Counted from the stretch's first letter, positions 15,878 to 25,300 are shown. The stretch: DNA of 38,107 bases from Inquilinus limosus (GCF_002195995.1 NZ_NHON01000055.1:2981-41087); one strand, 5' to 3'. A program made the numbers and translations. The notes: generated by a model from the sequence alone, not told the origin.

Positions 15878-16551
15878 CGGAGACGGGGCACACTCGCACC
15901 GAGGACCTGATCGCAAGGCTGGCGGCTGACGCGCAGCCGGTCCGTCCCCTGCGGCCGCCGATGCTGCGCGCCCTGTTCTGGCTGGCCATCGCCGTCCTGA
16001 TGATCGCTGCCGTCGTCATGGCCATGGGGATCCGGCCCGACTTCATGGACGAGATGGGCGAGACCCACTACCAGCTGGAATGGGCGGGCGCGATGCTGAC
16101 CGGCATCCTCGCCGCCATCGCCGCCTTCCATGTCAGCCTGCCGGACCGGGGCCGCGCCTGGGCGCTGCTGCCGCTGCCCGGCCTGGCGCTGTGGCTGTTC
16201 TCGATCGGCTATGGCTGCATGACCGACTGGGTGCGCCACGGGCCGGAGGGCTTCGCGTTCGGGGTCAGCTTCTTCTGCTTCCGCTCGATCCTGCTGATCA
16301 GCCTGCCGCTGTCCCTGGTGCTGCTGGCGATGCTGCGCCTGGCCGGCCCGGTGCGTCCGGTCGCGACGATCGCCAGCGGGATGCTGGCGGCATCGGCCCT
16401 GTCCGCCTGCGCCGTCGACATGTTCCATGGCGACGAGGCGACGCTGATGGTGCTGCTCTGGCACGGCGGCGCGGTGGCGCTGCTGGTCGGGCTGGGCACG
16501 CTGTTCAATCGCCGCCTGTTCGGCCTGTTCGGCCCCCGGACGGCCGGCTGA
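15874..16551 (+). CDS. nrsF: NrsF (DUF1109) membrane anti-sigma factor
   Basis: 225 residues with a short cytoplasmic N-terminus (1-30) and about six membrane helices. It matches the NrsF/DUF1109 family in length, helix pattern and conserved cysteines in the membrane region: Cys115 (YGCMTDW), Cys135 (FFCFRS) and Cys179 (SACAVDMFHGDEA). In Caulobacter two conserved cysteines of NrsF are needed to release the sigma factor under metal stress. It should hold the upstream sigma factor inactive at the membrane. Start and stop codons overlap (ATGA), which keeps the ratio of the two proteins fixed. Direct sigma targets are not evident nearby, though the DUF1223 thioredoxin-like gene is the next gene, in convergent orientation. 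Confidence 0.9.
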   Translation: MTETGHTRTEDLIARLAADAQPVRPLRPPMLRALFWLAIAVLMIAAVVMAMGIRPDFMDEMGETHYQLEWAGAMLTGILAAIAAFHVSLPDRGRAWALLPLPGLALWLFSIGYGCMTDWVRHGPEGFAFGVSFFCFRSILLISLPLSLVLLAMLRLAGPVRPVATIASGMLAASALSACAVDMFHGDEATLMVLLWHGGAVALLVGLGTLFNRRLFGLFGPRTAG

Positions 16552-16579
16552 ACGCCCCGGCCGGCCGAGACGGGCCCGG

Positions 16580-17263
16580 CTACAGCCGGGCCGCCCCCAG
16601 GATCCGGCCGTCCGCGGCCTGCAGCAGCACTGCCGCGCGGTCGCCCTCCGGCCGTGCCGCGGCGATCGTGCCCCCGGGCGTCCAGCCATCCAGCCGGGTC
16701 AGGCTGCGCACGACATTGCGGTCGACCAGGGTCCTGCCGGCATTCTCGCCGCGCCGCACCGGCGTGTCGTGCCGGTCGTCGAAGCCGACCAGCCACAGCA
16801 CCGCATCCGCGGGCGCGGCGGCATCCACCGCCACCTGCAGCGCCGAGCCCGACGGAGAGGTCAGGGCCAGCGGGACCGACGGGTCGGATCGGGCCGCGGC
16901 GATCGCCGCCTCCATCGCCGCGCGGTCGGACCCGACGACGTCGCCGCGCCCGTCGATCACGGCCTGCGGCGTGTAGACCTGGTCCGAGCCGAGCTGCGCG
17001 GCGTAGGCCGTCTGCCGCGCCGTGGCCCAGGGGCCGGAGAACGGGTCGGTCCAGCCCAGCCGGTTCCAGTAGTCGACATGGAAGGCCAGGGCCAGCACCT
17101 CCGGCCGGTCGGCCAGGGTCGACAGCAGCGCATCCGCCGGCGGGCAGGAGGAGCAGCCCTGCGAGGTGAACAGCTCCACCACCACCGGCCGCTCGGCGGC
17201 CAGGGCGGGCGCGGCGGAAAGGGCAGTCGCGGCCAGCAGGCCGGTCAGAAGCGATCGGATCAT
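16580..17263 (-). CDS. Secreted DUF1223 thioredoxin-like protein
   Basis: 227 residues with a signal peptide (MIRSLLTGLLAATALSAAP, cleavage near ALA at 22). The DUF1223 hallmark VVVELFTSQGCSSCPPAD carries a CxxC (Cys37-Ser-Ser-Cys40) at the position of the thioredoxin active site, followed by FHVDYWNRLGWTDPF (about 61-75), also conserved. Family members are periplasmic and of unproved function, perhaps a thiol oxidoreductase. It converges with the nrsF gene (28 bp apart). Its start lies 102 bp from a Fur-like box that stands closer to the divergent tandem paralogues, so iron control of this gene is possible but less likely. Confidence 0.9.
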   Translation of the reverse strand: MIRSLLTGLLAATALSAAPALAAERPVVVELFTSQGCSSCPPADALLSTLADRPEVLALAFHVDYWNRLGWTDPFSGPWATARQTAYAAQLGSDQVYTPQAVIDGRGDVVGSDRAAMEAAIAAARSDPSVPLALTSPSGSALQVAVDAAAPADAVLWLVGFDDRHDTPVRRGENAGRTLVDRNVVRSLTRLDGWTPGGTIAAARPEGDRAAVLLQAADGRILGAARL

Positions 17264-17364
17264 GGCGTAACCCCGAAACGGCGTCCCGCCTCCGGTTCGG
17301 CCCGGTCCGGCGGAGGGTTACAGCCGCGACTCATCCGGGAAACACATCGCCTCTTGATTCGCGA

Positions 17365-17381
17365 TTGATAATCGTTCTCAA
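17365..17381. promoter_or_regulatory. Fur-box-like operator
   Basis: TTGATAATCGTTCTCAA: its core TGATAATCGTTCTCA agrees with the classical 7-1-7 Fur palindrome (TGATAATCATTATCA) at 13 of 15 positions. It ends 29 bases before the ATG of the first tandem paralogue, where it would cover the promoter. The surrounding stretch is AT-rich against the GC-rich background. Confidence 0.65.
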
Positions 17382-17410
17382 ATAGCTCGCCGTTCCAACG
17401 GGAGCCGAGA

Positions 17411-17908
17411 ATGGACGAGGACCAGATCACCGAGCCGAGCGACCGCCGCGCCCTGCCCTTCGCCGAGCAGCTGGTGCTGTGGGCGCTGCGCCTCAGCGTC
17501 GTCGGGCTGAAGACCGGGGCGCCGACCGACCATCCGGTGCTGCTGGCCTTCCGCAAGGTCGGGGCCGAGCCGGCGGCGGAGCGGGTGGGCCTGCTGACCC
17601 GGATCATCGGCTTCGGGGCCGAGCGGCGGGTGCAGATCGGCGTGCCCTGCGCCTTCACCGTCACCGAGGATGAGCGCCGGATCCTGGACCTCGTGGCGAT
17701 CGGCCAGGCGGGTGTGGCGGGCACGCTGATGCTGCGCGGCATGCTGTCGCCGGCCGCCTGCCGTGCCGCCGCCGGGCTGTGCACCGAGCTTGCCACCCTG
17801 CTGGCGGAAGCGGGGGTGTTCCTGCAGCGGCCGGCCGCGCCGCCGCGGCCGCTGCGGGTGCCGGCGAACACCCCGTCCTTCGGCCTGGTCCGGGCGGCGC
17901 TGTCATGA
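17411..17908 (+). CDS. Tandem paralogue 1, unknown function, 165 residues
   Basis: Not recognised as a named family. A soluble, helical 165-residue protein with no signal peptide. It is collinear with the next gene (also 165 residues): LVLWALR at 21-27, then HPVLLAFRKVGAEPAAERV, VTEDERRILDLVAIGQAG (84-101) and an Ala/Leu-rich helical end. It has a single Cys80 (GVPCAF) where the paralogue has CPRC. A good SD (GGAG) stands seven bases before the ATG, and a Fur-like box ends 29 bases upstream, so repression by iron is likely. Stop and next start overlap (ATGA), so the two are probably made together and may form a heteromer. Confidence 0.8.
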   Translation: MDEDQITEPSDRRALPFAEQLVLWALRLSVVGLKTGAPTDHPVLLAFRKVGAEPAAERVGLLTRIIGFGAERRVQIGVPCAFTVTEDERRILDLVAIGQAGVAGTLMLRGMLSPAACRAAAGLCTELATLLAEAGVFLQRPAAPPRPLRVPANTPSFGLVRAALS

Positions 17909-18402
17909 GCGACGAGGCGCATGACTGCGATGATGCCGGCGCCCCGGCCCTGACCCGGGCCGAGACGCTGGTGCTGTGGGCGATCCGCGCCTGGGTGGCC
18001 GGCCATCGCCACGGCATCCCGGTGCTGGCCAATCTGCGCACCGCCTTCCGCAACGAAGGCGCGCCGGCGGCGGCCGAGGCGGTGGACGACCTGATGGGCT
18101 TCATCGCCAACGGCGCCGGCCGCACCATCCAGGTGAACTGCCCGCGCTGCCGCCAGGTGACGGAGGATGAGCGGCTGATGCTCGACGTCGTGGCGCTGCA
18201 CCAGCAGGGCGAGACCCTGTGGGTGCCGTTCCTGGCCCGCGCCATCCTGACGCCGGCCGCCACCCGGCTGTGCGGCCCGATCTTCGCGGCCGTCGCCGAT
18301 GCCCTGCGGGATGGCGGCATCGCGCTGCCGCCGGTCGCGGGCCAGGTGCCGCCGTCGGAGGCCACGGCCCATGCCGTCCCGGCCGGGACGACGATCCACT
18401 GA
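17905..18402 (+). CDS. Tandem paralogue 2, unknown function, 165 residues with CPxC motif
   Basis: Not recognised as a named family. It aligns with the preceding gene in register almost without gaps: LVLWAIRAWVAG (22-33), LRTAFRNEGAPAAAEAVDDLMGF (44-66), and QVTEDERLMLDVVALHQQGE (84-103). It differs by a CPRC motif (Cys79-Pro-Arg-Cys82) just before VTEDER, which could bind a metal or an iron-sulfur cluster if joined by other ligands. There is no signal peptide. It is translationally coupled to paralogue 1 through ATGA and shares its Fur-like promoter. The C-terminus (VPPSEATAHAVPAGTTIH) is flexible. Confidence 0.8.
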   Translation: MSDEAHDCDDAGAPALTRAETLVLWAIRAWVAGHRHGIPVLANLRTAFRNEGAPAAAEAVDDLMGFIANGAGRTIQVNCPRCRQVTEDERLMLDVVALHQQGETLWVPFLARAILTPAATRLCGPIFAAVADALRDGGIALPPVAGQVPPSEATAHAVPAGTTIH

Positions 18403-18488
18403 GCCGGGCCTTCGGGATCAAGGGTTGCCCCCGGCCCGGTTTGCCGCCATGAATCAAATCGGAATTGTAAGAAGCGAACAGCTGACCG

Positions 18489-18839
18489 ATGCGTGGCGGA
18501 CGTGTGTTGCTGGTCGAGGACGACGTGCTGGTGCGTCTCCTCGCCGTTGAGGCCCTGATCGATGGCGGCTTCGATGTCGCCGAGGCGGCGGACGGGCCCG
18601 AGGCGCTGCGCCTGCTCGACGGCGGCGATTTCGACCTGATGATCACCGATGTCGGCCTGCCCGGCATGTCGGGGGCCGAGCTGGCCGTCCAGGTCCGGCG
18701 CGAACGGCCGGCGCTCAAGGTGCTGTTCACCACCGGCTACGGGGCCGAGGACGGGGTGCCGCAGGACCTGCCGACCCTGCGCAAACCCTACGCCGCCGAC
18801 GCCCTGGCCTCGACCGTGCGGTCGCTGCTGGCGCCGTAG
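18489..18839 (+). CDS. Single-domain response regulator (CheY-like receiver)
   Basis: 116 residues, a receiver domain only: acidic pair in VLLVEDDVL (Glu10, Asp11, Asp12), phospho-acceptor Asp54 in LMITDVGLPGMSG, switch Thr in VLFTTGYG and Lys in LRKPYAADAL. There is no output domain, so it works through a partner protein or as a phosphate sink. The sequence is of the type often found alone or fused to hybrid kinases in alphaproteobacteria. It follows the tandem paralogues after 86 bp and may be transcribed separately. No kinase gene is adjacent. Confidence 0.9.
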   Translation: MRGGRVLLVEDDVLVRLLAVEALIDGGFDVAEAADGPEALRLLDGGDFDLMITDVGLPGMSGAELAVQVRRERPALKVLFTTGYGAEDGVPQDLPTLRKPYAADALASTVRSLLAP

Positions 18840-18971
18840 CAGGCCGGGGCATCTCCAAGCGGGCCGATCGTTCGGTTGCGGGCTGGTCCGAGGGCGCGAG
18901 CCGCGGCGCCTGGACGGCGCGATGCCGTCCGGCTACGCTTCGCTGCATATTGCGACTGCAGCCGTGCTTTC

Positions 18972-19958
18972 ATGACGCTTTTGTCGGGGGATGCCTTTCA
19001 GGCCTATGTCGAGCAGGCCCGCACCGGGCGGCTGGCCCTCTGGCGGATCTGGCTCGGCATCGGTCTCGCCGTCACCATGTCGACGATCCTGCTCATCCTG
19101 CTGATGATTGCCGCCGGCGTGGTCATAGGGATGGGGATGGCCGGCCGACGGCCGCGGCCCAGCGCGGCCGAAATCGGGGAGATCATCACCCGGTTCGTGG
19201 GCTCGCCGACGGGCGTCGGGTTGCAGCTGGCGGCGATCGCCGCCTGTTGGGCATGCATCTGGCTGATCGTGCATCTGCTGCACCGCCGCTCGCTTCCGAG
19301 CGTGCTCGGGGTCGAGCATCGCGTGGCCTGGGGCGACGTCGCCAAGGCGACAGCCGCGATCCTGATCGTCAACGGCCTCTTCGAATGGGGGATGTCGTTC
19401 TTCGACCCGGCCCCGCCGCGCAGGGATGTCGGGATCGGCGCATGGGTCCTGTCGTCCCTGCCTTTCGTGGCCCTGATCCTGGCCCAGACCTCGGCGGAGG
19501 AGCTGACGTTCCGGGGCTACGTCATGCAGACCCTGGCCGCTAGGTTCCGAAGCCCCCTGGTGTGGATCGGTGTGCCGACCATCATCTTCGCGCTGCTGCA
19601 CTGGGACCCGGCTGCGACGAACGGGGCGAACGCCATCATCCTCGGCTCGATCACCGTCTTCGCTCTCGGCGCGACGCTGTTGGTCTATGCGACCGGGAAT
19701 CTCGGCGCGTCGATCGGGCTGCACTTCGGCAACAATCTGATGGCGCTGCTATTCGTCTCCAACGAGGCACGGTACGACAGCCTCAGCCTGTATGTCGGCG
19801 AGCCGCTGTCGGCACGGGACTGGAGCCTCGGCGAGATCGGCGTCAGCATCCTGCTCAGCATCGTGGCGATGGCGCTGACGCTGGCGCTGCTGCTGCTTCC
19901 ACGCTCGCCGCTGCGCGTGGCCTCCCGCATCCCGGCGCCTGTCGACGCGGCAGCCTGA
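18972..19958 (+). CDS. CPBP-family intramembrane metalloprotease
   Basis: 328 residues with about eight membrane helices. The catalytic motifs of the CPBP/CAAX-protease (Abi) family are present: EExxxR as Glu176-Glu177...Arg181 in TSAEELTFRGY, then FALLHWDP and GASIGLHFGNN with the later His residues. Bacterial members process or modify membrane-bound peptides; some give immunity to self-made bacteriocins, but no peptide gene is visible here. The ATG chosen (MTLLSGDAF) starts just before the first amphipathic stretch; earlier in-frame codons would add a basic leader without function. The 132 bp gap upstream of it shows no clear promoter. Confidence 0.87.
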   Translation: MTLLSGDAFQAYVEQARTGRLALWRIWLGIGLAVTMSTILLILLMIAAGVVIGMGMAGRRPRPSAAEIGEIITRFVGSPTGVGLQLAAIAACWACIWLIVHLLHRRSLPSVLGVEHRVAWGDVAKATAAILIVNGLFEWGMSFFDPAPPRRDVGIGAWVLSSLPFVALILAQTSAEELTFRGYVMQTLAARFRSPLVWIGVPTIIFALLHWDPAATNGANAIILGSITVFALGATLLVYATGNLGASIGLHFGNNLMALLFVSNEARYDSLSLYVGEPLSARDWSLGEIGVSILLSIVAMALTLALLLLPRSPLRVASRIPAPVDAAA

Positions 19959-19972
19959 CGGCCTGTCCCGTC

Positions 19973-20500
19973 TCAGCCCTCTCCCACGATCGGGCCGCCA
20001 TGGACATGCGGCGGCAGCGCCTCGGTCGGGCCGCCGGGCATGATCGGGCGCGGCGCGAAGCGGCCCAGCGAGATCAGCCGGTCATACATCACCAGCGCCC
20101 CGGCCAGGGACAGGTTCAGCGAGAAGCGCGTCGGGATCTGAACGATGTGGTCGCAGCGCGCGACCATCTCGCGCGACAGGCCACCCCGCTCCGACCCCAG
20201 CACATAGACCGCCCGGCGCGGGTGGCGGAAGCTCGGCAGCGCGACGGACTCGGCCATCAGCTCGATCCCGACCAGTGCGCAGCCCTGCGGCAGGACGAGG
20301 GAGGCGACGTCGGGATAGGTGTAGAGCGGCACCGTGCCGGCGGCGCTGGAGGTGTCGCTCCAGCCGAAATCCACGGTCTCGGCCACCGGCGCCACGGTGA
20401 AGCAGAAGGCGGCGCCGAAGGCGTGGCCGGTGCGCAGCAGCGCCCCCACATTCATCGGCTTGCTGATGCCCTCGCAGCCGATCGCGAAATAGCCCTTCAT
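19973..20500 (-). CDS. TrmH/SpoU-family RNA 2'-O-methyltransferase
   Basis: 175 residues, a minimal SPOUT enzyme without an N-terminal RNA-binding extension. Motif 1 is KPMNVGALLRTGHAFGA (Asn17, Arg23), motif 2 YVLGSERGGLS (about 115-125) and motif 3 IPTRFSLNLSLAGALVMYDRL (about 134-154), which together form the SAM-binding knot. It should methylate a ribose in tRNA or rRNA; which nucleotide is unknown. The ATG is supported by the MKGYFAIG opening typical of this subgroup. It is divergent from the asparaginase gene (103 bp between starts) and converges with the CPBP gene (14 bp apart). Confidence 0.88.
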   Translation of the reverse strand: MKGYFAIGCEGISKPMNVGALLRTGHAFGAAFCFTVAPVAETVDFGWSDTSSAAGTVPLYTYPDVASLVLPQGCALVGIELMAESVALPSFRHPRRAVYVLGSERGGLSREMVARCDHIVQIPTRFSLNLSLAGALVMYDRLISLGRFAPRPIMPGGPTEALPPHVHGGPIVGEG

Positions 20501-20603
20501 CCGGGTCCCGTTCCTGTCATTCCGGCTGCGACCTTGCCCCGCGCGGGGCGGAAGGGCAAGGTGCGCGCCGGAACCGGCCCCCGCCGACCCAGCCGAGACG
20601 ACC

Positions 20604-21689
20604 ATGACCGACCCTCATCATCACGACCACGCGCACGACCATGCTCCCGCCACCGGAACCGCCGATCTCGCCGGCGGCGGCGCGCCGATCCTGGTCGAGG
20701 TCACCCGCGGCTCGGTGGTCGAGAGCCGCCACCGCGGCAGCGCCCTGATCGTCGACCGCCATGGCGGGGTGCACGGCCATTGGGGCGATATCGGCCGGCC
20801 GGTCTATGCCCGCTCGGCGATCAAGTCGCTGCAGGCGATCCCGCTGGTCGAGAGCGGCGCGGCCGACGCCTTCGGCCTGGGCGATGAGGAGCTGGCGCTG
20901 GCCTGCGCCTCGCATGGCGGCGAGCCCGGGCATGTCGAGCGCGTGGCGGCCTGGCTGGCGAGGATCGGCCTGTCCGAAGCCGACCTCGAATGCGGCACCC
21001 ACCTGCCGTTCCACGAAGGCTCGGCCCATGCGCTGGTGTGCAGGCACGAGCATCCGTCGGCGCTCCACAACAACTGCTCCGGCAAGCACACCGGCTTCCT
21101 GACCACCGCGGTCCATCTCGGCGAGAAGACCAAGGGCTACATCCGCTACGACCACCCGGTGCAGCAGCGTATCCTCGGCGTGCTCGAGCAGATGACCGGC
21201 TGTGGCCTGGGCGACGCGCCCTGGGCGGCCGATGGCTGCTCGATCCCGACCATCGCCATCCCGCTGGAGGGGCTGGCCTTCGCCATGGCCCGGATCGCCG
21301 ACCCGGACGACCTGCCCGAGAAGCGGCGCGCGGCAGTGCTGCGCATCCGCAAGGCCTGGGCGGCGCATCCCTTCCTGGTGGCCGGCACCGGCCGCTTCGA
21401 CACCGAGATGATGCAGGCCTGCCACGGCCGGGTGATGACCAAGGTCGGGGCCGAAGGCGTGTTCTGCGCCGCGCTGCCGGAATACGGCCTGGGCGTCGCC
21501 CTGAAGATCGATGACGGGGCGGACCGGGCGGCGAATGTCGCCATGGCCGCGATCCTGAAGCGGATCGGAGCGCTGGACGATGCCGACCAGGACGCCGCCG
21601 GCCGCTGGCTGGCGCCGGAGATCAAGACCCGGCAGGGCGTGACGGTCGGCGTCGTGCGTGGCGCCGAGATGCTGGCCGGCGAGGGCTGA
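20604..21689 (+). CDS. Zinc-type L-asparaginase (Rhizobium etli ReAV/AnsA-like, PF06089)
   Basis: 361 residues. All known catalytic positions of the inducible R. etli asparaginase are kept at a constant offset of 23: Ser71 and Lys74 (RSAIKSL), Cys158 and Lys161 (NNCSGKHTG), Asp210 and Cys212 (ADGCSIPT). Cys158, Asp210 and Cys212 should form the zinc site. It hydrolyses L-asparagine to aspartate and ammonia in the cytoplasm (no signal peptide). An unusual N-terminal extension is His-rich (MTDPHHHDHAHDHAPATG, six His in the first 13 residues) and may bind metal. The next gene, nicA-like, lies 195 bp downstream behind its own palindrome, so the operon likely ends here. Confidence 0.9.
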   Translation: MTDPHHHDHAHDHAPATGTADLAGGGAPILVEVTRGSVVESRHRGSALIVDRHGGVHGHWGDIGRPVYARSAIKSLQAIPLVESGAADAFGLGDEELALACASHGGEPGHVERVAAWLARIGLSEADLECGTHLPFHEGSAHALVCRHEHPSALHNNCSGKHTGFLTTAVHLGEKTKGYIRYDHPVQQRILGVLEQMTGCGLGDAPWAADGCSIPTIAIPLEGLAFAMARIADPDDLPEKRRAAVLRIRKAWAAHPFLVAGTGRFDTEMMQACHGRVMTKVGAEGVFCAALPEYGLGVALKIDDGADRAANVAMAAILKRIGALDDADQDAAGRWLAPEIKTRQGVTVGVVRGAEMLAGEG

Positions 21690-21752
21690 GGCATCTCGGG
21701 CTCCGGCCTGTTGCCCTGGCCGCCACGGCGATGGGATGCTGAATCGGCATAA

Positions 21753-21774
21753 CATCGTTTGTATACGAACAATG
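21753..21774. promoter_or_regulatory. 22 bp imperfect palindrome upstream of nicAB-like genes
   Basis: The sequence is symmetric about GTATAC: 9 of 11 half-site positions match (CATCGTTTGTA | TACGAACAATG). It lies about 110 bases before the nicA-like ATG in a locally AT-rich stretch and is the best operator candidate for this operon. The TTGTATAC-type core resembles sites of GntR/FCD or MarR-type regulators. No regulator gene is adjacent. Confidence 0.55.
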
Positions 21775-21884
21775 ATTGGTCCACACTGCCCGGCGTCGTT
21801 GTCATTTTGCGTCCGAGGCATCATGCGCGTCCCCGTCCGGTCCGATTGCAGGCTGGCCCGCTTGGCGGGGCCTTTCGGCCGGCG

Positions 21885-22370
21885 ATGACGGCACCCGGCA
21901 TTGCGCTGCGCGTGAACGGGGCGGAGGTGCGGACGCCGGCCGCCCCCGCCACCCCGCTGCTGCACGTCCTGCGCAACGACGCCCGGCTGAACGGCCCGAA
22001 ATACGGCTGCGGCCTGGGCGAATGCGGCGCCTGCCTGGTGCTGGTCGACGGCAAGGCGGCGCGCAGCTGCACCCTGCCGGTGGGCGCCATGGCCGGCCAT
22101 GCGATCACGACGCTGGAGGGGCTGGGCGGCGACGGCGGGCTGCACCCGGTGCAGCAGGCCTTCATCGACGGGCAGGGCGCCCAGTGCGGCTACTGCCTGA
22201 ACGGCATGATCATCCGCACCGTGGCGCTCCTGGCCGTGAACCCGTGCCCGACGGACGCGGAGATCCGCGAGGCGCTGCGCTTCAACCTGTGCCGCTGCGG
22301 CACCCATGTCGAGATCCTGGCCTCGGTCCGGCGCGCCGTGGCGCTGACCGGCGGCACGGCGGCGCCATGA
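21885..22370 (+). CDS. nicA: (2Fe-2S) subunit of a nicotinate dehydrogenase-like molybdenum hydroxylase
   Basis: 161 residues, the usual size of NicA/IorA subunits. The N-terminal plant-type cluster has Cys42, Cys47, Cys50 (GCGLGECGAC) and Cys62; the C-terminal helical domain holds the second [2Fe-2S] cluster through Cys101/Cys104 (CGYC) and Cys136/Cys138 (CRC). It relays electrons from the molybdenum centre of the next subunit to that subunit's haems. Stop and next start overlap (ATGA), so the subunits are made in step. The ATG is preferred because upstream in-frame sequence is not protein-like. The substrate is inferred from subunit 2; isoquinoline or another N-heteroaromatic is possible. 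Confidence 0.85.
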   Translation: MTAPGIALRVNGAEVRTPAAPATPLLHVLRNDARLNGPKYGCGLGECGACLVLVDGKAARSCTLPVGAMAGHAITTLEGLGGDGGLHPVQQAFIDGQGAQCGYCLNGMIIRTVALLAVNPCPTDAEIREALRFNLCRCGTHVEILASVRRAVALTGGTAAP

Positions 22371-25300
22371 CGCCGTCGGCCCTGGCCCGGCTCACGGCAG
22401 TGGAGCTGCTGGAGGTGGCGGACACGCTGCTGGTCTACCGCCGCGCCGGCGACGGGGTGGAGCCGTTCATCTGCCTGTCGGCGGCGGACGACATCATCGG
22501 CTATTGCGGCCATGTCGATCTCGGCCAGGGCATCCGCACGGCTTTGACCCAGATCGTCGCGGAGGAGCTGGACGTCCCGCCCGGGGCGGTGGAGATGGTG
22601 CTGGGCGACACCGCCCGCGTGCCCAACCAGGGCCCGACCATCGCCAGCGACAGCATCCAGCACACCGCCGTGCCGCTGCGCCGGGCGGCGGCCCAGGCCC
22701 GGGCGGCGCTGCTGGCGCGGGCGGCCGGGCGGCTGGGCGTCCCGGTCGCGGATCTGCGGGTCGAGGACGGGCTGATCGGCACCGAGGGCGGCAACCACCG
22801 CCTGGCCTATGGCGAACTGCTGGCCGGCGAGCGCATCCGGCTGGAGCTGGACGAGGGCCATCCGGTCAAGCCGGTCGCGGAGTACCGCATCGTCGGCCGG
22901 CCGCAGCCGCGGGTCGACATCCCGGCCAAGGTCGCGGGGCAGGCCGTCTTCGTGCACGACCTGCGGGTCGACGGCATGGTCCATGGCCGGGTGGTGCGGC
23001 CGCCCTATGCCGGGGTCGACCACGGCCCCTTCGTCGGCACCAGCCTGGTCGCGGTGGATGAAGGCTCGGTCGCGCATCTGCCGGGCTTCATCGCCGTGGT
23101 CGCGATCGGCGACTTCGTCGGCGTGGTGGCGGAGCGGGAGGAGCAGGCGATCGCCGCCGCCGGGGCGCTGCAGGTCGAATGGAAGCCGGTGCCGACCCTG
23201 CCGGATCTCGACGACCTGGCCACGGCCCTGCGCGCCAACCCGTCGACGCCGCGGCGGGTCGAGGACCGCGGCGATGTCGAGGCCGCCCTGGCCAGGTCGG
23301 CGACGCGGCTGACCCGCCGCTATGTCTGGCCCTACCAGATGCACGGGTCGATCGGCCCGTCCTGCGCCGTGGCCGATATCGGTCCCGGCGGCGCCAGGGT
23401 CTGGGCCGGCACCCAGAACCCGCATCCGCTGCGCGCCGACATCGCCCGGCTGCTGGACCTGCCGGAGGCGGCGGTCGACCTGGTGCGGATGGAGGCGGCG
23501 GGCTGCTACGGCCGCAACTGCGCGGACGACGTCGCGGCGGATGCGGCGCTGCTGTCCCGCGCCGTCGGCCGGCCGGTGCGGGTGCAACTGACCCGCGAGC
23601 AGGAGCATCTGTGGGAGCCGAAGGGCACGGCCCAGCTGATGGAGGTCGATGGCGGGCTGGACGCTGCCGGCGATGCCATCGCCTATGACTACCAGTCGCG
23701 CTACCCGTCGAACGGCGCCCCGACCCTGGCGCTGCTGCTGACCGGCAAGGTCCCGCCGGTGCCGCAGGTGGTCGAGATGGGCGACCGCACCTCGATCCCT
23801 CCTTACGACTACGCCAACCGGCGGGTCACCATCCACGACATGCCGCCGATCGTCCGCGCCTCCTGGCTGCGCGGCGTCTCGGCCCTGCCCAACACCTTCG
23901 CGCATGAAAGCTGGATCGACGAGGCGGCCGCCGCGGCCCAGGTCGACCCGGTCGAATACCGCCTGCGTTACCTGCGCGACCCGCGGGCACGCGACCTGGT
24001 CGAGCAGACGGCGGCCGAGGCCGGCTGGGTGCCGCGCACCCGCTGGGGCACGGAAGGCGGGGAGGGCGACATCCTGCGCGGCCGCGGCTTCGCCTATGCC
24101 CTCTACGTCCACAGCAAGTTCCCGGGCTACGGCGCCGCGTGGTCGGCCTGGGTCGCGGATGTCGAGGTCAACCGCGCCACCGGCGAGGTCGCGGTCACCC
24201 GCATCGTCAACGGCCACGACGCCGGGCTGATGATCAACCCGGCCGGGGTGCAGCACCAGATCCACGGCAATATCGTCCAGTCGATCAGCCGGGCGACGCG
24301 GGAGGAGGTGCAGTTCGAATCCGGGCTGCCCGCGGTGCGGGACTGGGGCGGCTATCCGATCGTCGGCTTTCCGGACGTGCCGCCGATCCACACGCTGATG
24401 GTGGAGCGGCCGGACCAGCCGCCGCTGGGGGCGGGCGAATCCGCCTCCGTCCCCAGCGCCGCCGCCATCGCCAACGCCATCTACGACGCCTGCGGCATCC
24501 GCTTCCGCGAACCGCCCTTCACGCCGGAGAAGGTGAAGGAGGCTCTCGCTCGGGAGGGGATGCTGGCGCCGCCGCCGTCGGCGCAGGCGTCAACGCCGCT
24601 GGCGGGCCTGACGGCGCCGCCCGCTCCGCGCCGGTCCGGCCGGGGCTGGAAGGCCTGGCTGCTCGGCGCCGGGGCGGTGATGGCCGGCGCCATGGCCGCG
24701 GCGATGCCGTGGCGGCCGGAGATCGCTCCGATCGCCCGGCCCGACCCGTCGGTCTATTCGGCCGAGACGATCGAGCGCGGCCGGCAACTGGCGGCGCTGG
24801 GCGACTGCGCCGTCTGCCACACCGGGCCGGACGGTGTGGTCAATGCCGGCGGCCATGCGATGGCGACGCCGTTCGGCACGGTCTATTCGACCAACCTCAC
24901 GCCGGATCCCGAGACCGGCGTCGGCGCCTGGTCCTATCCCGCCTTCGAACGGGCGATGCGGCAGGGCATCAGCCGCGACGGCCATCATCTGTACCCGGCC
25001 TTCCCCTATCCGCATTTCACCCGCATCGCCGATGCCGACATGCAGGCGCTGTACGCCTATCTGATGGCGCAACCGGCGGTGCGGTCGACGCCGCCGAAGA
25101 CGGCGCTGCCCTTCCCGATGAATTTGCGGCCGCTGGTGGCGGGGTGGAACGCGCTGTTCCTGCGCCAAGGCGAGCTGCAGCCGGAGCCGGCGGAGACGGC
25201 GGAGTGGAATCGCGGCCGCTACCTGGTCGAGGGACTCGGCCACTGCTCCGCCTGCCATTCCCCGCGTAACGCGCTGGGGGCGGAGAAAGGCGGCGAGGCT

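Noticed and set aside
18972-19958. CPBP protease as bacteriocin immunity gene
   Set aside because: No small peptide precursor, bacteriocin exporter or regulator cluster is present around it.
22190-24391. 733-codon minus-strand frame opposite nicB
   Set aside because: Antisense shadow; the plus strand encodes a complete molybdenum hydroxylase.
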